The notes under the pieces are model-generated. The model saw only the letters and a list, made by a program, of their open reading frames with translations, was not told the DNA's origin and made no database searches. A program made the position numbers and the translations under genes. Below are positions 1 to 6,128 of a DNA stretch of 6,128 nt, piece by piece; position 1 is the stretch's first letter; the number at the start of each line of letters is the position of its first letter. This DNA is from Acinetobacter sp. UBA6641 (GTDB lineage Bacteria > Pseudomonadota > Gammaproteobacteria > Pseudomonadales > Moraxellaceae). The stretch spans positions 11,213 to 17,340 of the forward strand of contig DKLL01000136.1 of the NCBI GenBank assembly GCA_002455755.1, read 5' to 3'.

Positions 1-23
1 AAAAATAGGAAAAGGAATAAATC

Positions 24-767
24 ATGGCGAAAACAATTTTAATTACCGGAGCAAGTTCCGGGATTGGTGCCGGTATGGCACGTGAATTTGCACAAAAGGG
101 TTATAACCTTGCTATCTGCGCACGTCGACTGGAACGTCTGGAGACTTTAAAACAAGAGTTAGAAAGCAAATATGGCGTAAAAGTTAGTGCCAAAACCTTA
201 GATGTGACCCATTACGATCAGGTATTTGAAGTATTCCGCGCGTTTAAAGAAGAATTTGGCACCATCGACCGTATTATCGTGAATGCTGGTGTGGGAGAAG
301 GTCGCCGGATTGGTAAAGGTAATTTCGAAATTAACAAGGCGACCGTCGAAACTAACTTTATTTCAGCTTTGGCACAATGTGAAGCTGCGGTAGAAATCTT
401 CCGTGCGCAAAATGCAGGTCATCTGGTGATGATTTCATCAATGAGTGCAATGCGTGGCATGCCGAAACATTTAACCGCGTATGGCGCCAGTAAAGCAGGG
501 GTTGCACATTTGGCAGAAGGCATCCGTGCCGAACTGATTGATACGCCAATTAAAGTCACCACCATTTTCCCGGGTTATATCCGTACAGAACTGAATGAAG
601 GTGCAAAAAAACTGCCTTTTGAAGTGGATGAAAAAACCGGTTCACATTTACTGGTCAAAGCCATTGAAAAAGCACCGGTTAAAGCTTATGTACCGCAGTG
701 GCCTTGGTTGCCACTCGGTGTGGCAATGAAAATTCTGCCTTTGAAACTGGTCAACAAGTTGGGTTAA
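24..767 (+). CDS. Classical short-chain dehydrogenase/reductase (SDR), substrate unknown
   Basis: This 247-residue protein has a complete classical SDR layout and the usual family length. The Rossmann cofactor motif TGASSGIG is at residues 8-15, NAG at 87-89 and the structural Asn at N111. The active site is Y153-x3-K157 in YGASK, with S139 (in ISS) as the likely catalytic Ser; it lies 14 rather than the common 13 residues before the Tyr. The paired Arg after strand 2 (R34-R35) favours NADP(H), as in other SDRs with an ARR motif. PGYIRTEL at 183-190 is the PG-x-x-x-T element. The C-terminus (about 225-247) is hydrophobic with Pro, Trp and Lys and could touch a membrane, which is inference. 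The ATG is supported by AAAGGA at 11-16, seven bases upstream. The gene ends 17 bases before a strong terminator, so it is the last gene of its transcript. Any upstream partner is outside the window. The substrate cannot be read from the sequence. Confidence 0.93.
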   Translation: MAKTILITGASSGIGAGMAREFAQKGYNLAICARRLERLETLKQELESKYGVKVSAKTLDVTHYDQVFEVFRAFKEEFGTIDRIIVNAGVGEGRRIGKGNFEINKATVETNFISALAQCEAAVEIFRAQNAGHLVMISSMSAMRGMPKHLTAYGASKAGVAHLAEGIRAELIDTPIKVTTIFPGYIRTELNEGAKKLPFEVDEKTGSHLLVKAIEKAPVKAYVPQWPWLPLGVAMKILPLKLVNKLG

Positions 768-784
768 GACTTTAATCATTAATT

Positions 785-812
785 AAAAAAGGCTCAGTAA
801 TGAGCCTTTTTT
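785..812. terminator. Bidirectional intrinsic terminator
   Basis: A perfect 12-bp inverted repeat (AAAAAAGGCTCA / TGAGCCTTTTTT) encloses a GTAA tetraloop. Its GC-rich core is six pairs, GGCTCA/TGAGCC, flanked by an A-run on one side and a T-run on the other. It should therefore stop transcription from both strands. It sits 17 bases after the SDR stop codon. It may also serve the convergent membrane-protein gene, although that gene ends about 125 bases away. Confidence 0.9.
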
Positions 813-937
813 AGATTTTTAATATGTTTTAATAGATTATAATTATAAAAATAATATACTTAGAATACACTAATTCATATTTAACAGATCGGGAGAGAAC
901 GCTTCAAAGAACAAGTTTGTGCTTAGAATTGATGTAA

Positions 938-1249
938 TTATCTATTATTTTTGGAAATCAGAATACCGAGCATAATGATGAAGGTGCTCACTCCACCTAT
1001 GACAACACTCATGAGTCCCATTTCAGCAGTCAATATCTCATTCCAAAGATTATTATTACGCCAAGGGACATAAATACCCTGTTTCCACAAAAAGCTAATC
1101 GCACATAAAATAAGAAAGCTGATTAAGGTAGAAATGATCAGCGTAACGATAAAGGTTTTCCAGATTTTGCAGCCAACTATTAATGTAATCACTGTAAGAC
1201 CAACGATGGCAATTATTGCAATTAAAAAGATACTATTCCAATAGTCCAT
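938..1249 (-). CDS. Small three-helix membrane protein of unknown function
   Basis: I do not recognise this 103-residue protein. It is strongly hydrophobic, with three likely transmembrane segments at about residues 7-27, 32-54 and 77-98. A polar, Trp- and Asn-rich loop (about 55-72) separates helices 2 and 3, and the tail is short and basic (KNNR). No enzyme motif is visible. The ATG is well supported: on the minus strand AAGGG lies eight bases upstream, and a perfect TATAAT sits about 55 bases upstream. It converges on the SDR gene and is divergent from the SGNH esterase gene, so it appears to be transcribed alone. An inner-membrane location is inferred from hydrophobicity. The reading frame with a good ribosome site and consistent helix periodicity makes a real gene likely, but its short length and AT-rich setting leave some doubt. 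Confidence 0.72.
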   Translation of the reverse strand: MDYWNSIFLIAIIAIVGLTVITLIVGCKIWKTFIVTLIISTLISFLILCAISFLWKQGIYVPWRNNNLWNEILTAEMGLMSVVIGGVSTFIIMLGILISKNNR

Positions 1250-1707
1250 ATTGATTACCCTTGATCAAGTCAATAATTAAATTATGAGAGTTTCGTGTTT
1301 AAATTATAAAAATTACTTTAATATGAATTCCGTATGAAATGTAGACAAATTATTCCAAAAATGCAGTCACTTAGATTTTATATAAACAAACTTTTATTAA
1401 ATCACTGAAAGTCTGATTTTTTTAATCTAAGCAGACAATCCTTAGTTTCAAAAATAATTGCAAGAAGATATTTTTTGATCAAAGTTTTACTTCATATATC
1501 ACTGTAGCAGCTTTTTTAAAGTCCGATCATTAAGGTAATTCTGCTTTAATCTGTTTAGATTGCTATAACGTCAAATATGCTATGCCACATTTTTCCAGAA
1601 AATCTCAAGAGGCAGATCTGTTGTTTTAGAATTACTTTTAAGCAGATTTTGTAGAGTTTTAGAAGATGTAAATTAGGTCAATGCTTTTAAAGCAATAAAA
1701 TCATATA
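1250..1707. other. Long AT-rich intergenic gap between divergent genes
   Basis: This 458-bp stretch separates the membrane-protein gene from the SGNH esterase gene, so it must hold both promoters. No open frame of convincing length is present on either strand. The visible structure is: the palindrome TTGATCAA twice (1261-1268 and 1475-1482); an 8-bp inverted repeat CTTAGATT / AATCTAAG with a 46-base spacer (1370-1377, 1424-1431); GTCTG / CAGAC arms at 1411-1415 and 1432-1436; and a tight hairpin TGCTTT-T-AAAGCA at 1682-1694, just before the esterase start. I recognise none of these as a known regulatory element. I see no tRNA, insertion sequence or gene remnant. Confidence 0.6.
1303..1308 (-). 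promoter_or_regulatory. Candidate -10 box for the small membrane-protein gene
   Basis: On the minus strand these bases read TATAAT, a perfect match to the sigma-70 -10 consensus, about 55 bases upstream of the 1249 start codon. No good -35 hexamer lies at 16-18 bases' spacing (GGAATT at 17). In DNA this AT-rich a TATAAT can occur by chance. The placement fits the gene, but the call is tentative. Confidence 0.35.
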
Positions 1708-2451
1708 TTGATACAGATATTGTCGCGAATTTTATCTTGTATGCTGTTAAAAATTTCAACCATTGCGCTTATTCCTGCACTTATTGTTCAAGGTAATGCC
1801 GTCAAAAAAAATACCTTACGCTTGGCAGAACCAGAAGGAAAACGTCAGGGTATGGTCGGAACAGGAAAAGCACTGTCTATTTTAATTTTAGGAGATTCCG
1901 CTGCGGCAGGTGTCGGAGTTGAAACTCAAGAAGATGCATTATTGGGTGCAGTGCTGAAGGAGTTAAAAGATGGCTATGAAATCAGTTATCAACTTGAAGC
2001 TACCACTGGTCATACCAGCGGACAAGTGATTCAAACGGTAAAGAATATGCCCAATCAACACTTCGATGTGGTCATTACTTCTGTCGGGGTAAACGATATT
2101 ACCAAACTGACCTCACCTAAAGACTGGATTCAAAAGCAGCAACAACTTTATGCAGAAATTAACCGGAAATTCACGCCTGAATTGGTTATCGCATCTGGAG
2201 TACCACCGATGAACAAGTTTCCGGCATTACTTCATCCACTGGCCTGGTTATTTGGGCAATATGCCAAAGGCATGAATAAAAATCTTGCAAAATTTGTTCA
2301 GCAACATGCCAATATGCAATGGATTGAATATGATCTGCAGCGTTTCAAGAGCCTGAATCTGGAAATGGTACAGGATGGTTTTCATCCCAGCAAGGAAATT
2401 TATACACTTTGGGGCGAACAGGTAGCAGATAAAATTCGCCAAATGTTTTAA
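1708..2451 (+). CDS. SGNH/GDSL-family esterase or lysophospholipase-like hydrolase, membrane-anchored or secreted
   Basis: All blocks of the SGNH hydrolase fold are present. Block I is LGDSAAAG with nucleophile S64, G101 or G105 is a candidate block II Gly, block III is GVND (127-130), and block V is D223-x-x-H226 in DGFH. Ser, Asp and His should form a triad that cleaves esters or thioesters, as in the TesA-like group. The hydrophobic N-terminus (about residues 8-28) fits an uncleaved anchor or signal peptide, so the catalytic domain is probably outside the cytoplasm (inference). The substrate is unknown. The start is unusual. The frame opens at TTG 1708, which gives the basic N-terminal MIQILSR segment, but no Shine-Dalgarno sequence precedes it. 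The alternative ATG at 1741 also lacks one and would drop that basic segment. The glycosylase gene follows 30 bases downstream on the same strand without a visible terminator, so the two are probably co-transcribed. Confidence 0.9.
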   Translation: MIQILSRILSCMLLKISTIALIPALIVQGNAVKKNTLRLAEPEGKRQGMVGTGKALSILILGDSAAAGVGVETQEDALLGAVLKELKDGYEISYQLEATTGHTSGQVIQTVKNMPNQHFDVVITSVGVNDITKLTSPKDWIQKQQQLYAEINRKFTPELVIASGVPPMNKFPALLHPLAWLFGQYAKGMNKNLAKFVQQHANMQWIEYDLQRFKSLNLEMVQDGFHPSKEIYTLWGEQVADKIRQMF

Positions 2452-2481
2452 ATTAAACTGAATACAGATAAATGGACTGTT

Positions 2482-3075
2482 ATGAGCACAGAACTGGAAA
2501 TAGAGACTCATCCATTAGAACCCTTTCTGCCCGCTAATGCCAGGTTGCTGATGATGGGCAGCTTTCCGCCACCTAAAGCTCGCTGGAAAATGGAGTTTTA
2601 TTATCCAAATTATCAAAATGACATGTGGAAAATTTTTGGTTTGGCATTCTTTGGCAATAAAGAACACTTTTTAGATATTGCCAATAAAAACTTCAAGGAA
2701 CAGCAGATCCGTGATTTCTTAATGCAAAAAGGTATCGCAATTTTTGATACGGCGTATCAAATTGTTCGGTTAAAAGGCAATGCTTCGGATAAATTTCTGC
2801 ACATTGAACAAGCGACTGATTTAGCCAGGCTTCTACAGCAGATTCCTGATTGTCATAGCATCATGACGACTGGAGACAAAGCCACCGATACCTTGATGCT
2901 GTCCATGCCTGAAACTACGGAAAAACCAAAAATTGGCCAGCCGTCTAAAGCATATTTTGCTGAGCGCGACCTGACTTTATACCGGATGCCATCTTCATCC
3001 CGTGCTTATCCACTTGCTGTGGAGAAAAAAGCCGAAGTATATAGTCAGTTATTTAAAGAAATAGGCTTACTATAA
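2482..3075 (+). CDS. Uracil-DNA-glycosylase-superfamily protein, closest to hypoxanthine-DNA-glycosylase-like (family 6) enzymes
   Basis: This 197-residue protein has the length and motif order of the UDG superfamily, which flips damaged bases out of DNA and cleaves the glycosidic bond in base-excision repair. Motif I is GSFPPP (26-31) where Mug has GINPG, so the usual catalytic Asn of that motif is absent. The next block, YYPNYQNDMW (40-49), resembles the YYxHPRNxFW block recalled for hypoxanthine-DNA glycosylases, placing N46 at their proposed catalytic Asn. KGIAIFDT (83-90) resembles their GIALWDV block. TTGDKATDTL (129-138) resembles the central NG-x-KA block, and MPSSSRAYP (169-177) is the motif II DNA-intercalation loop. 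The family assignment is from memory of these motifs, and substrate specificity is inference. The ATG follows a weak GGA seven bases upstream. It is probably co-transcribed with the SGNH gene. A small hairpin overlaps its stop codon. Confidence 0.85.
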   Translation: MSTELEIETHPLEPFLPANARLLMMGSFPPPKARWKMEFYYPNYQNDMWKIFGLAFFGNKEHFLDIANKNFKEQQIRDFLMQKGIAIFDTAYQIVRLKGNASDKFLHIEQATDLARLLQQIPDCHSIMTTGDKATDTLMLSMPETTEKPKIGQPSKAYFAERDLTLYRMPSSSRAYPLAVEKKAEVYSQLFKEIGLL

Positions 3076-3085
3076 GTAAGTTTTT
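3066..3085 (+). terminator. Possible weak intrinsic terminator overlapping the glycosylase stop codon
   Basis: CTTACT and AGTAAG form a six-pair stem around a three-base ATA loop, followed by five Ts (3081-3085). The stem includes the last codons and the TAA stop of the glycosylase gene. It is short and has only two G-C pairs, so it may be inefficient, but its position at the end of the two-gene unit is right. I see no better terminator before the gene remnant. Confidence 0.4.
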
Positions 3086-3289
3086 GGAAGTATATTTTTA
3101 AGAGATGAGGCTTCAAAACTTTCCAAGATATGTCTGCAACAGGGCATTATATTGGCGCCGGGAAATTCATTCAGTCAGTCTGAACAAGCCGGTCAATTCA
3201 TTCGTTTTAATGTAGCGCAATGTATTGATAAAAGAGTTTTTGATGTACTGGAAAATGCTATCAGTGCTTATTCCAGTGTAGTCATTTAA
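3080..3289 (+). pseudogene. C-terminal remnant of a PLP-dependent aminotransferase / MocR-type GntR regulator
   Basis: After an in-frame TAA at 3077, this frame stays open to the TAA at 3287-3289. The last part reads like the C-terminus of fold-type I aminotransferase domains in MocR regulators. A GIILAPGNSFS block (from about 3143) corresponds to the family's G-I-x-x-A-P-G-x-x-F-S segment. It is followed by QFIRFNVAQ, matching the family's LRFNVA-type strand, then D-x-RVFDVLENAI, matching the final helix. There is no start codon or ribosome site. The N-terminal DNA-binding domain and most of the catalytic domain, including the PLP lysine, are missing. The upstream part (VFGSIFL) may be a shrunken relic of the preceding strand. 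It lies directly after the glycosylase gene and is convergent with the next gene. The remnant most likely marks a deletion at this locus. The family assignment is by eye. Confidence 0.62.
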
Positions 3290-3308
3290 GCCGAGTCAGC
3301 CACCACTT

Positions 3309-3746
3309 TTATCCATCATATTCCACATAATCCCATAAATTTAAACGGGCTTTAATTTCTTTACGGATATTAGGTAGCATCGGCAATAAGGTGCCATCAA
3401 TCCAGAGGCTTAAAGCTTGTGCCGAAATCGGCTGTTCATCGGCATCAATCAGTTTTGCACCCTTAACCATCAGCAGGGTTTCTTCACTCGCTTCGGTTTC
3501 AATGCCTTTAAACAGGACTTGAAGTTCAAAACCGGTATCCAGAATCAGCCATTCCAGCTCAAATTGAACATTTTGATTGGATTTTAAAACGGCTTGACCT
3601 TCAATCATGTCAGAATCCGACTGGCAATCGTGCTCGACCCGCACTTTCGCTAAAAACCAGTCTTGGCGGCCCAAATCGTCCAGCGTTTTATAAGGGGTTA
3701 AAATATCACTTAAATTAAATTGACGGCTTAAATCAAAAAATTGCAT
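3309..3746 (-). CDS. Conserved-looking acidic protein of unknown function
   Basis: I cannot assign a family to this 145-residue protein. It has no signal peptide, no transmembrane segment and no visible metal-binding or nucleotide-binding motif, so it is probably cytoplasmic. It is acidic in the middle (several Asp/Glu runs at about 38-50 and 80-105). Alternating hydrophobic stretches (about 32-38, 61-80 and 92-100) suggest beta strands, and the C-terminus has a likely helix (about 121-137) ending in NLWDYVEYDG. The frame has coding-like composition and begins at an ATG, but no strong Shine-Dalgarno sequence precedes it. A promoter-like pair lies about 50-80 bases upstream on the minus strand. 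It is downstream of the phospholipase D gene on the same strand, but the 293-bp gap argues for its own promoter. Its 3' end is 19 bases from the end of the gene remnant. Confidence 0.78.
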   Translation of the reverse strand: MQFFDLSRQFNLSDILTPYKTLDDLGRQDWFLAKVRVEHDCQSDSDMIEGQAVLKSNQNVQFELEWLILDTGFELQVLFKGIETEASEETLLMVKGAKLIDADEQPISAQALSLWIDGTLLPMLPNIRKEIKARLNLWDYVEYDG

Positions 3747-4039
3747 TGCAGAAGATCACGATTGGGAGAGAGCTGAGTTAAAAACTCGAAAAATAGAATG
3801 TTAAAGCAAATCAGGAAACGAGTAAAATCATTATGTTGACTGATCTAAAATATGTATAAATCGCTGTCAATCTCTTATAAATCATAACAATAATATTGAT
3901 CAAGGAAATGCCAATCATGATACCTGATAGGTTGGATTATATGGTTGGAGATTTTATACAAACCGGCGCAAAGTAGCTGTTTAGACTATCTGTGTGCTGA
4001 AAAAAGATAGTTTTGTATTTCAATGTCATTAAGTTGTCA
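3747..4039. other. AT-rich gap upstream of the acidic protein gene and downstream of the phospholipase D gene
   Basis: This gap should contain the promoter of the minus-strand acidic-protein gene. It also holds a small hairpin in that gene's leader (GAGTT / AACTC, 3775-3787). A third copy of the palindrome TTGATCAA is at 3896-3903. A 22-codon plus-strand frame (3908-3976) follows, and then a 7-bp inverted repeat ACTATCT / AGATAGT (3985-3991, 4005-4011) with a T-rich tail. I see no clear terminator for the minus-strand phospholipase D gene. The small frame is discussed as a finding and not called a gene. Confidence 0.5.
3798..3826 (-). promoter_or_regulatory. Candidate sigma-70-like promoter of the acidic protein gene
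   Basis: On the minus strand TTTACT (3826-3821) and TAACAT (3803-3798) are separated by exactly 17 bases. Each hexamer matches four of six consensus positions. Transcription would begin near 3791 and give a leader of about 45 bases, which contains the GAGTT / AACTC hairpin. The match is modest. Confidence 0.3.
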
Positions 4040-5599
4040 TTACATCATCCATTCAACCGGGAAATATGACACCACTCGCATGGCATAACGTTGAAATCGT
4101 GTCGATTCAGGATCTTCCGTATATTCTGTGTAGGTACCATCTTTATGATGCTCTAGCCATATCTCTTCGCCCTGTGAATTCAGTTTGAGTTCATAAGCGA
4201 TTTGCGGTAAATATTTATCTAAAGAGTTCGAAATTTGTTCTTGTAACACAGCAGATTCAACCACCAGTCCCACTTCGCTATTTAAATTGGCGGAACGAGG
4301 GTCAAAATTGGCAGAACCAATAAATACTATGCCATCAATATCAAAAAATTTGGCATGCAAACTGGATGCATTTTTCCCCTTAGCTGGAATGACATTGCCT
4401 GTAACCACTTCATACCAGGTCCTTTTATTGCGCTCTATATATGGTTTAAATTCATAGAGTTTGATCCCATTTTTTAGTAAATCATGGCGATATTGTCTAT
4501 AAAACGCATGCACCAAAGGAACATCATTGGCAAGAAACGAATTGGTGAGTATCCGAACGTTTACGTCTTTTTTGACTAAACTGGTTAAATAATCCATACC
4601 TTGCCGTGTAGGTACAAAATAGGCGGAGACCAGCTCCAAATGTTTTTTCGGTTCTCCGGTAAGCTGCATGATTTGACGATAAATCAGTTGATTACTAGAG
4701 GTCTGACCACGAATTTTATCGGGTGAGTCTGCAACGAAATACGCTTTTGCCCAGTTAATCGGACGATCTTTTAAATGCTGATTGATCTGCTTTTCAGCCA
4801 GTTCAATCCGTTTATTGAGTTGATCTTTCTGTAAGGCAGTCAATTCATAATATTTACGTAATTTGGCAAGCTGTTCTGGACGACTTTTACCCAGCAGCAG
4901 AGGTACAGGATAACTTAAATCGTCATACCAAAAGTCATGAAACACTTTGTTGGCATGTTTCACGGCAGTGCCATAAAACAGAATATCCATATCGGTAAAC
5001 TGGAAATTTTCACTGGCTTCAAAATATTCACGGCTGATGTTGCGGCCACCGGTCACTGCTATGGCACCATCGGCAATAATCAGTTTATTGTGCATACGGT
5101 GATTGATCTGCTTGAAACGAAAAACATAATCAAACACACGCAATTTTCTGGCCCTAAAGGTGTAGGGATTAAAAATTTTAATTTCAAAGTTTGGATGTTG
5201 TGCCAATTGTTTTAAGGTTGCATCGAGCTGGGAACCGTTCTGGTCATCAATCAATAATCGGATTTTTACCCCTCGGTCTGCGGCCTTGAGCAATTCAGCC
5301 AGCATCAGGTGACCAATCGAGTCATCTTCCCAGATGTAGTACTGCAAATCGATATTATATTGCGCCTTATTAATCAGATGCAGCCTTGAAGCAATACTGA
5401 GAAAAGCATCATCTAAGGCAAGATAGGCGGTTAAGCCCTGGATAATTTGTGCATCAACATTGGAACCGTTTAACCAGTGCTCGGCATGCACCTGAGTAGG
5501 AGACTGCTTTTTGGATTCATTCATCAGCAAACTGCACCCCGTCATGGTAAAAATTGTAACAGCAAACATGACAGCATGCATGGATGGTCTAATCTGCAT
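4040..5599 (-). CDS. Phospholipase D / cardiolipin synthase-superfamily lipoprotein (ClsC/YmdC-like)
   Basis: This 519-residue protein carries two intact HKD motifs. The first is H170-x-K172-x4-D177, followed by GGRN (184-187). The second is H415-x-K417-x4-D422, followed by GSANFDPRS (428-436). Two such motifs form the single active site of phospholipase D enzymes, which hydrolyse phosphodiesters or transfer phosphatidyl groups through a phosphohistidine. The early blocks YNIDLQYYIW (81-90) and ADRGVKIRLLIDD (107-119), and the FNPYTFR stretch (143-149), resemble E. coli ClsC/YmdC. Cardiolipin synthesis or phospholipid hydrolysis is therefore plausible, but the direction of reaction cannot be read from sequence. 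The N-terminus is a short hydrophobic signal ending in TMTGC with C22 as the probable lipidated residue, so it is likely envelope-anchored. The ATG at 5599 keeps R4 before the hydrophobic stretch; M7 would lose it. There is no clear Shine-Dalgarno sequence. It is divergent from frmA. Confidence 0.93.
   Translation of the reverse strand: MQIRPSMHAVMFAVTIFTMTGCSLLMNESKKQSPTQVHAEHWLNGSNVDAQIIQGLTAYLALDDAFLSIASRLHLINKAQYNIDLQYYIWEDDSIGHLMLAELLKAADRGVKIRLLIDDQNGSQLDATLKQLAQHPNFEIKIFNPYTFRARKLRVFDYVFRFKQINHRMHNKLIIADGAIAVTGGRNISREYFEASENFQFTDMDILFYGTAVKHANKVFHDFWYDDLSYPVPLLLGKSRPEQLAKLRKYYELTALQKDQLNKRIELAEKQINQHLKDRPINWAKAYFVADSPDKIRGQTSSNQLIYRQIMQLTGEPKKHLELVSAYFVPTRQGMDYLTSLVKKDVNVRILTNSFLANDVPLVHAFYRQYRHDLLKNGIKLYEFKPYIERNKRTWYEVVTGNVIPAKGKNASSLHAKFFDIDGIVFIGSANFDPRSANLNSEVGLVVESAVLQEQISNSLDKYLPQIAYELKLNSQGEEIWLEHHKDGTYTEYTEDPESTRFQRYAMRVVSYFPVEWMM

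Positions 5600-6128
<529 letters not shown>

Noticed and set aside
358..549. Open frame on the minus strand inside the SDR gene
   Set aside because: It is fully embedded in a gene with intact motifs and shows no recognisable domain; it is an antisense shadow.
1370..1436. Inverted repeats CTTAGATT/AATCTAAG and GTCTG/CAGAC, considered as transposon ends or a terminator
   Set aside because: The arms are short, the spacers long or bulged, there is no transposase gene or target-site duplication, and no T-run follows a GC-rich stem.
1576..1655. Short plus-strand frames of about 15 and 25 codons in the AT-rich gap
   Set aside because: Too short, no ribosome site, and Cys-rich composition unlike the neighbours; expected by chance.
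2248..2511. Open frame on the minus strand across the SGNH/glycosylase junction
   Set aside because: Cys-, Phe- and His-rich sequence typical of an antisense shadow, overlapping two well-supported genes.
3836..3860. TTGACT and TATAAA as a complete promoter
   Set aside because: The spacing is only 13 bases, too short for a standard sigma-70 promoter.
3985..4011. Hairpin ACTATCT/AGATAGT as terminator of the phospholipase D gene
   Set aside because: On the minus strand no T-run follows the stem; the T-rich tail is on the plus-strand side only.
4937..5215. Open frame on the plus strand inside the phospholipase D gene
   Set aside because: It lies opposite the first HKD region of a convincing gene and has no recognisable domain.

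Overview
The window looks like ordinary chromosomal DNA from a low-GC gammaproteobacterium, most likely Acinetobacter or a close Moraxellaceae relative. This rests on the AT-rich intergenic DNA, the moderate-GC coding regions and my recognition of the protein sequences. The genus is an inference, because no rRNA or marker gene is present. I see no rRNA, tRNA, CRISPR array, insertion sequence, integrase or phage gene.

Layout, left to right. An intact classical SDR oxidoreductase (24-767, +) ends at a strong bidirectional hairpin terminator. A convergent small three-helix membrane protein of unknown function (938-1249, -) follows. Next is a 458-bp AT-rich gap with no convincing gene. A two-gene plus-strand unit comes after it: a membrane-anchored or secreted SGNH/GDSL esterase (1708-2451) and a uracil-DNA-glycosylase-superfamily protein (2482-3075). 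The glycosylase motifs fit the hypoxanthine-DNA-glycosylase-like branch best. Directly downstream lies a headless remnant (3080-3289) of a PLP-dependent aminotransferase or MocR-type regulator. It is followed by a conserved-looking acidic protein of unknown function (3309-3746, -). A 293-bp gap leads to a large lipoprotein of the phospholipase D / cardiolipin synthase superfamily with both HKD motifs intact (4040-5599, -). Divergent from it across 119 bp is the start of the class III alcohol dehydrogenase frmA (5719 to beyond the window end, +).

The genes do not form one pathway. They are mostly single-gene or two-gene units with separate jobs: a redox enzyme of unknown substrate, lipid or ester hydrolysis at the envelope (SGNH esterase, phospholipase D lipoprotein), base-excision repair (glycosylase) and formaldehyde detoxification (FrmA). 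I did not find a convincing new multi-gene system. The items most worth a second look are the glycosylase with its unusual motif I, the gene remnant at 3080-3289, the atypical translation start of the SGNH gene, and a possible very small transcription unit in the gap at 3836-4020.
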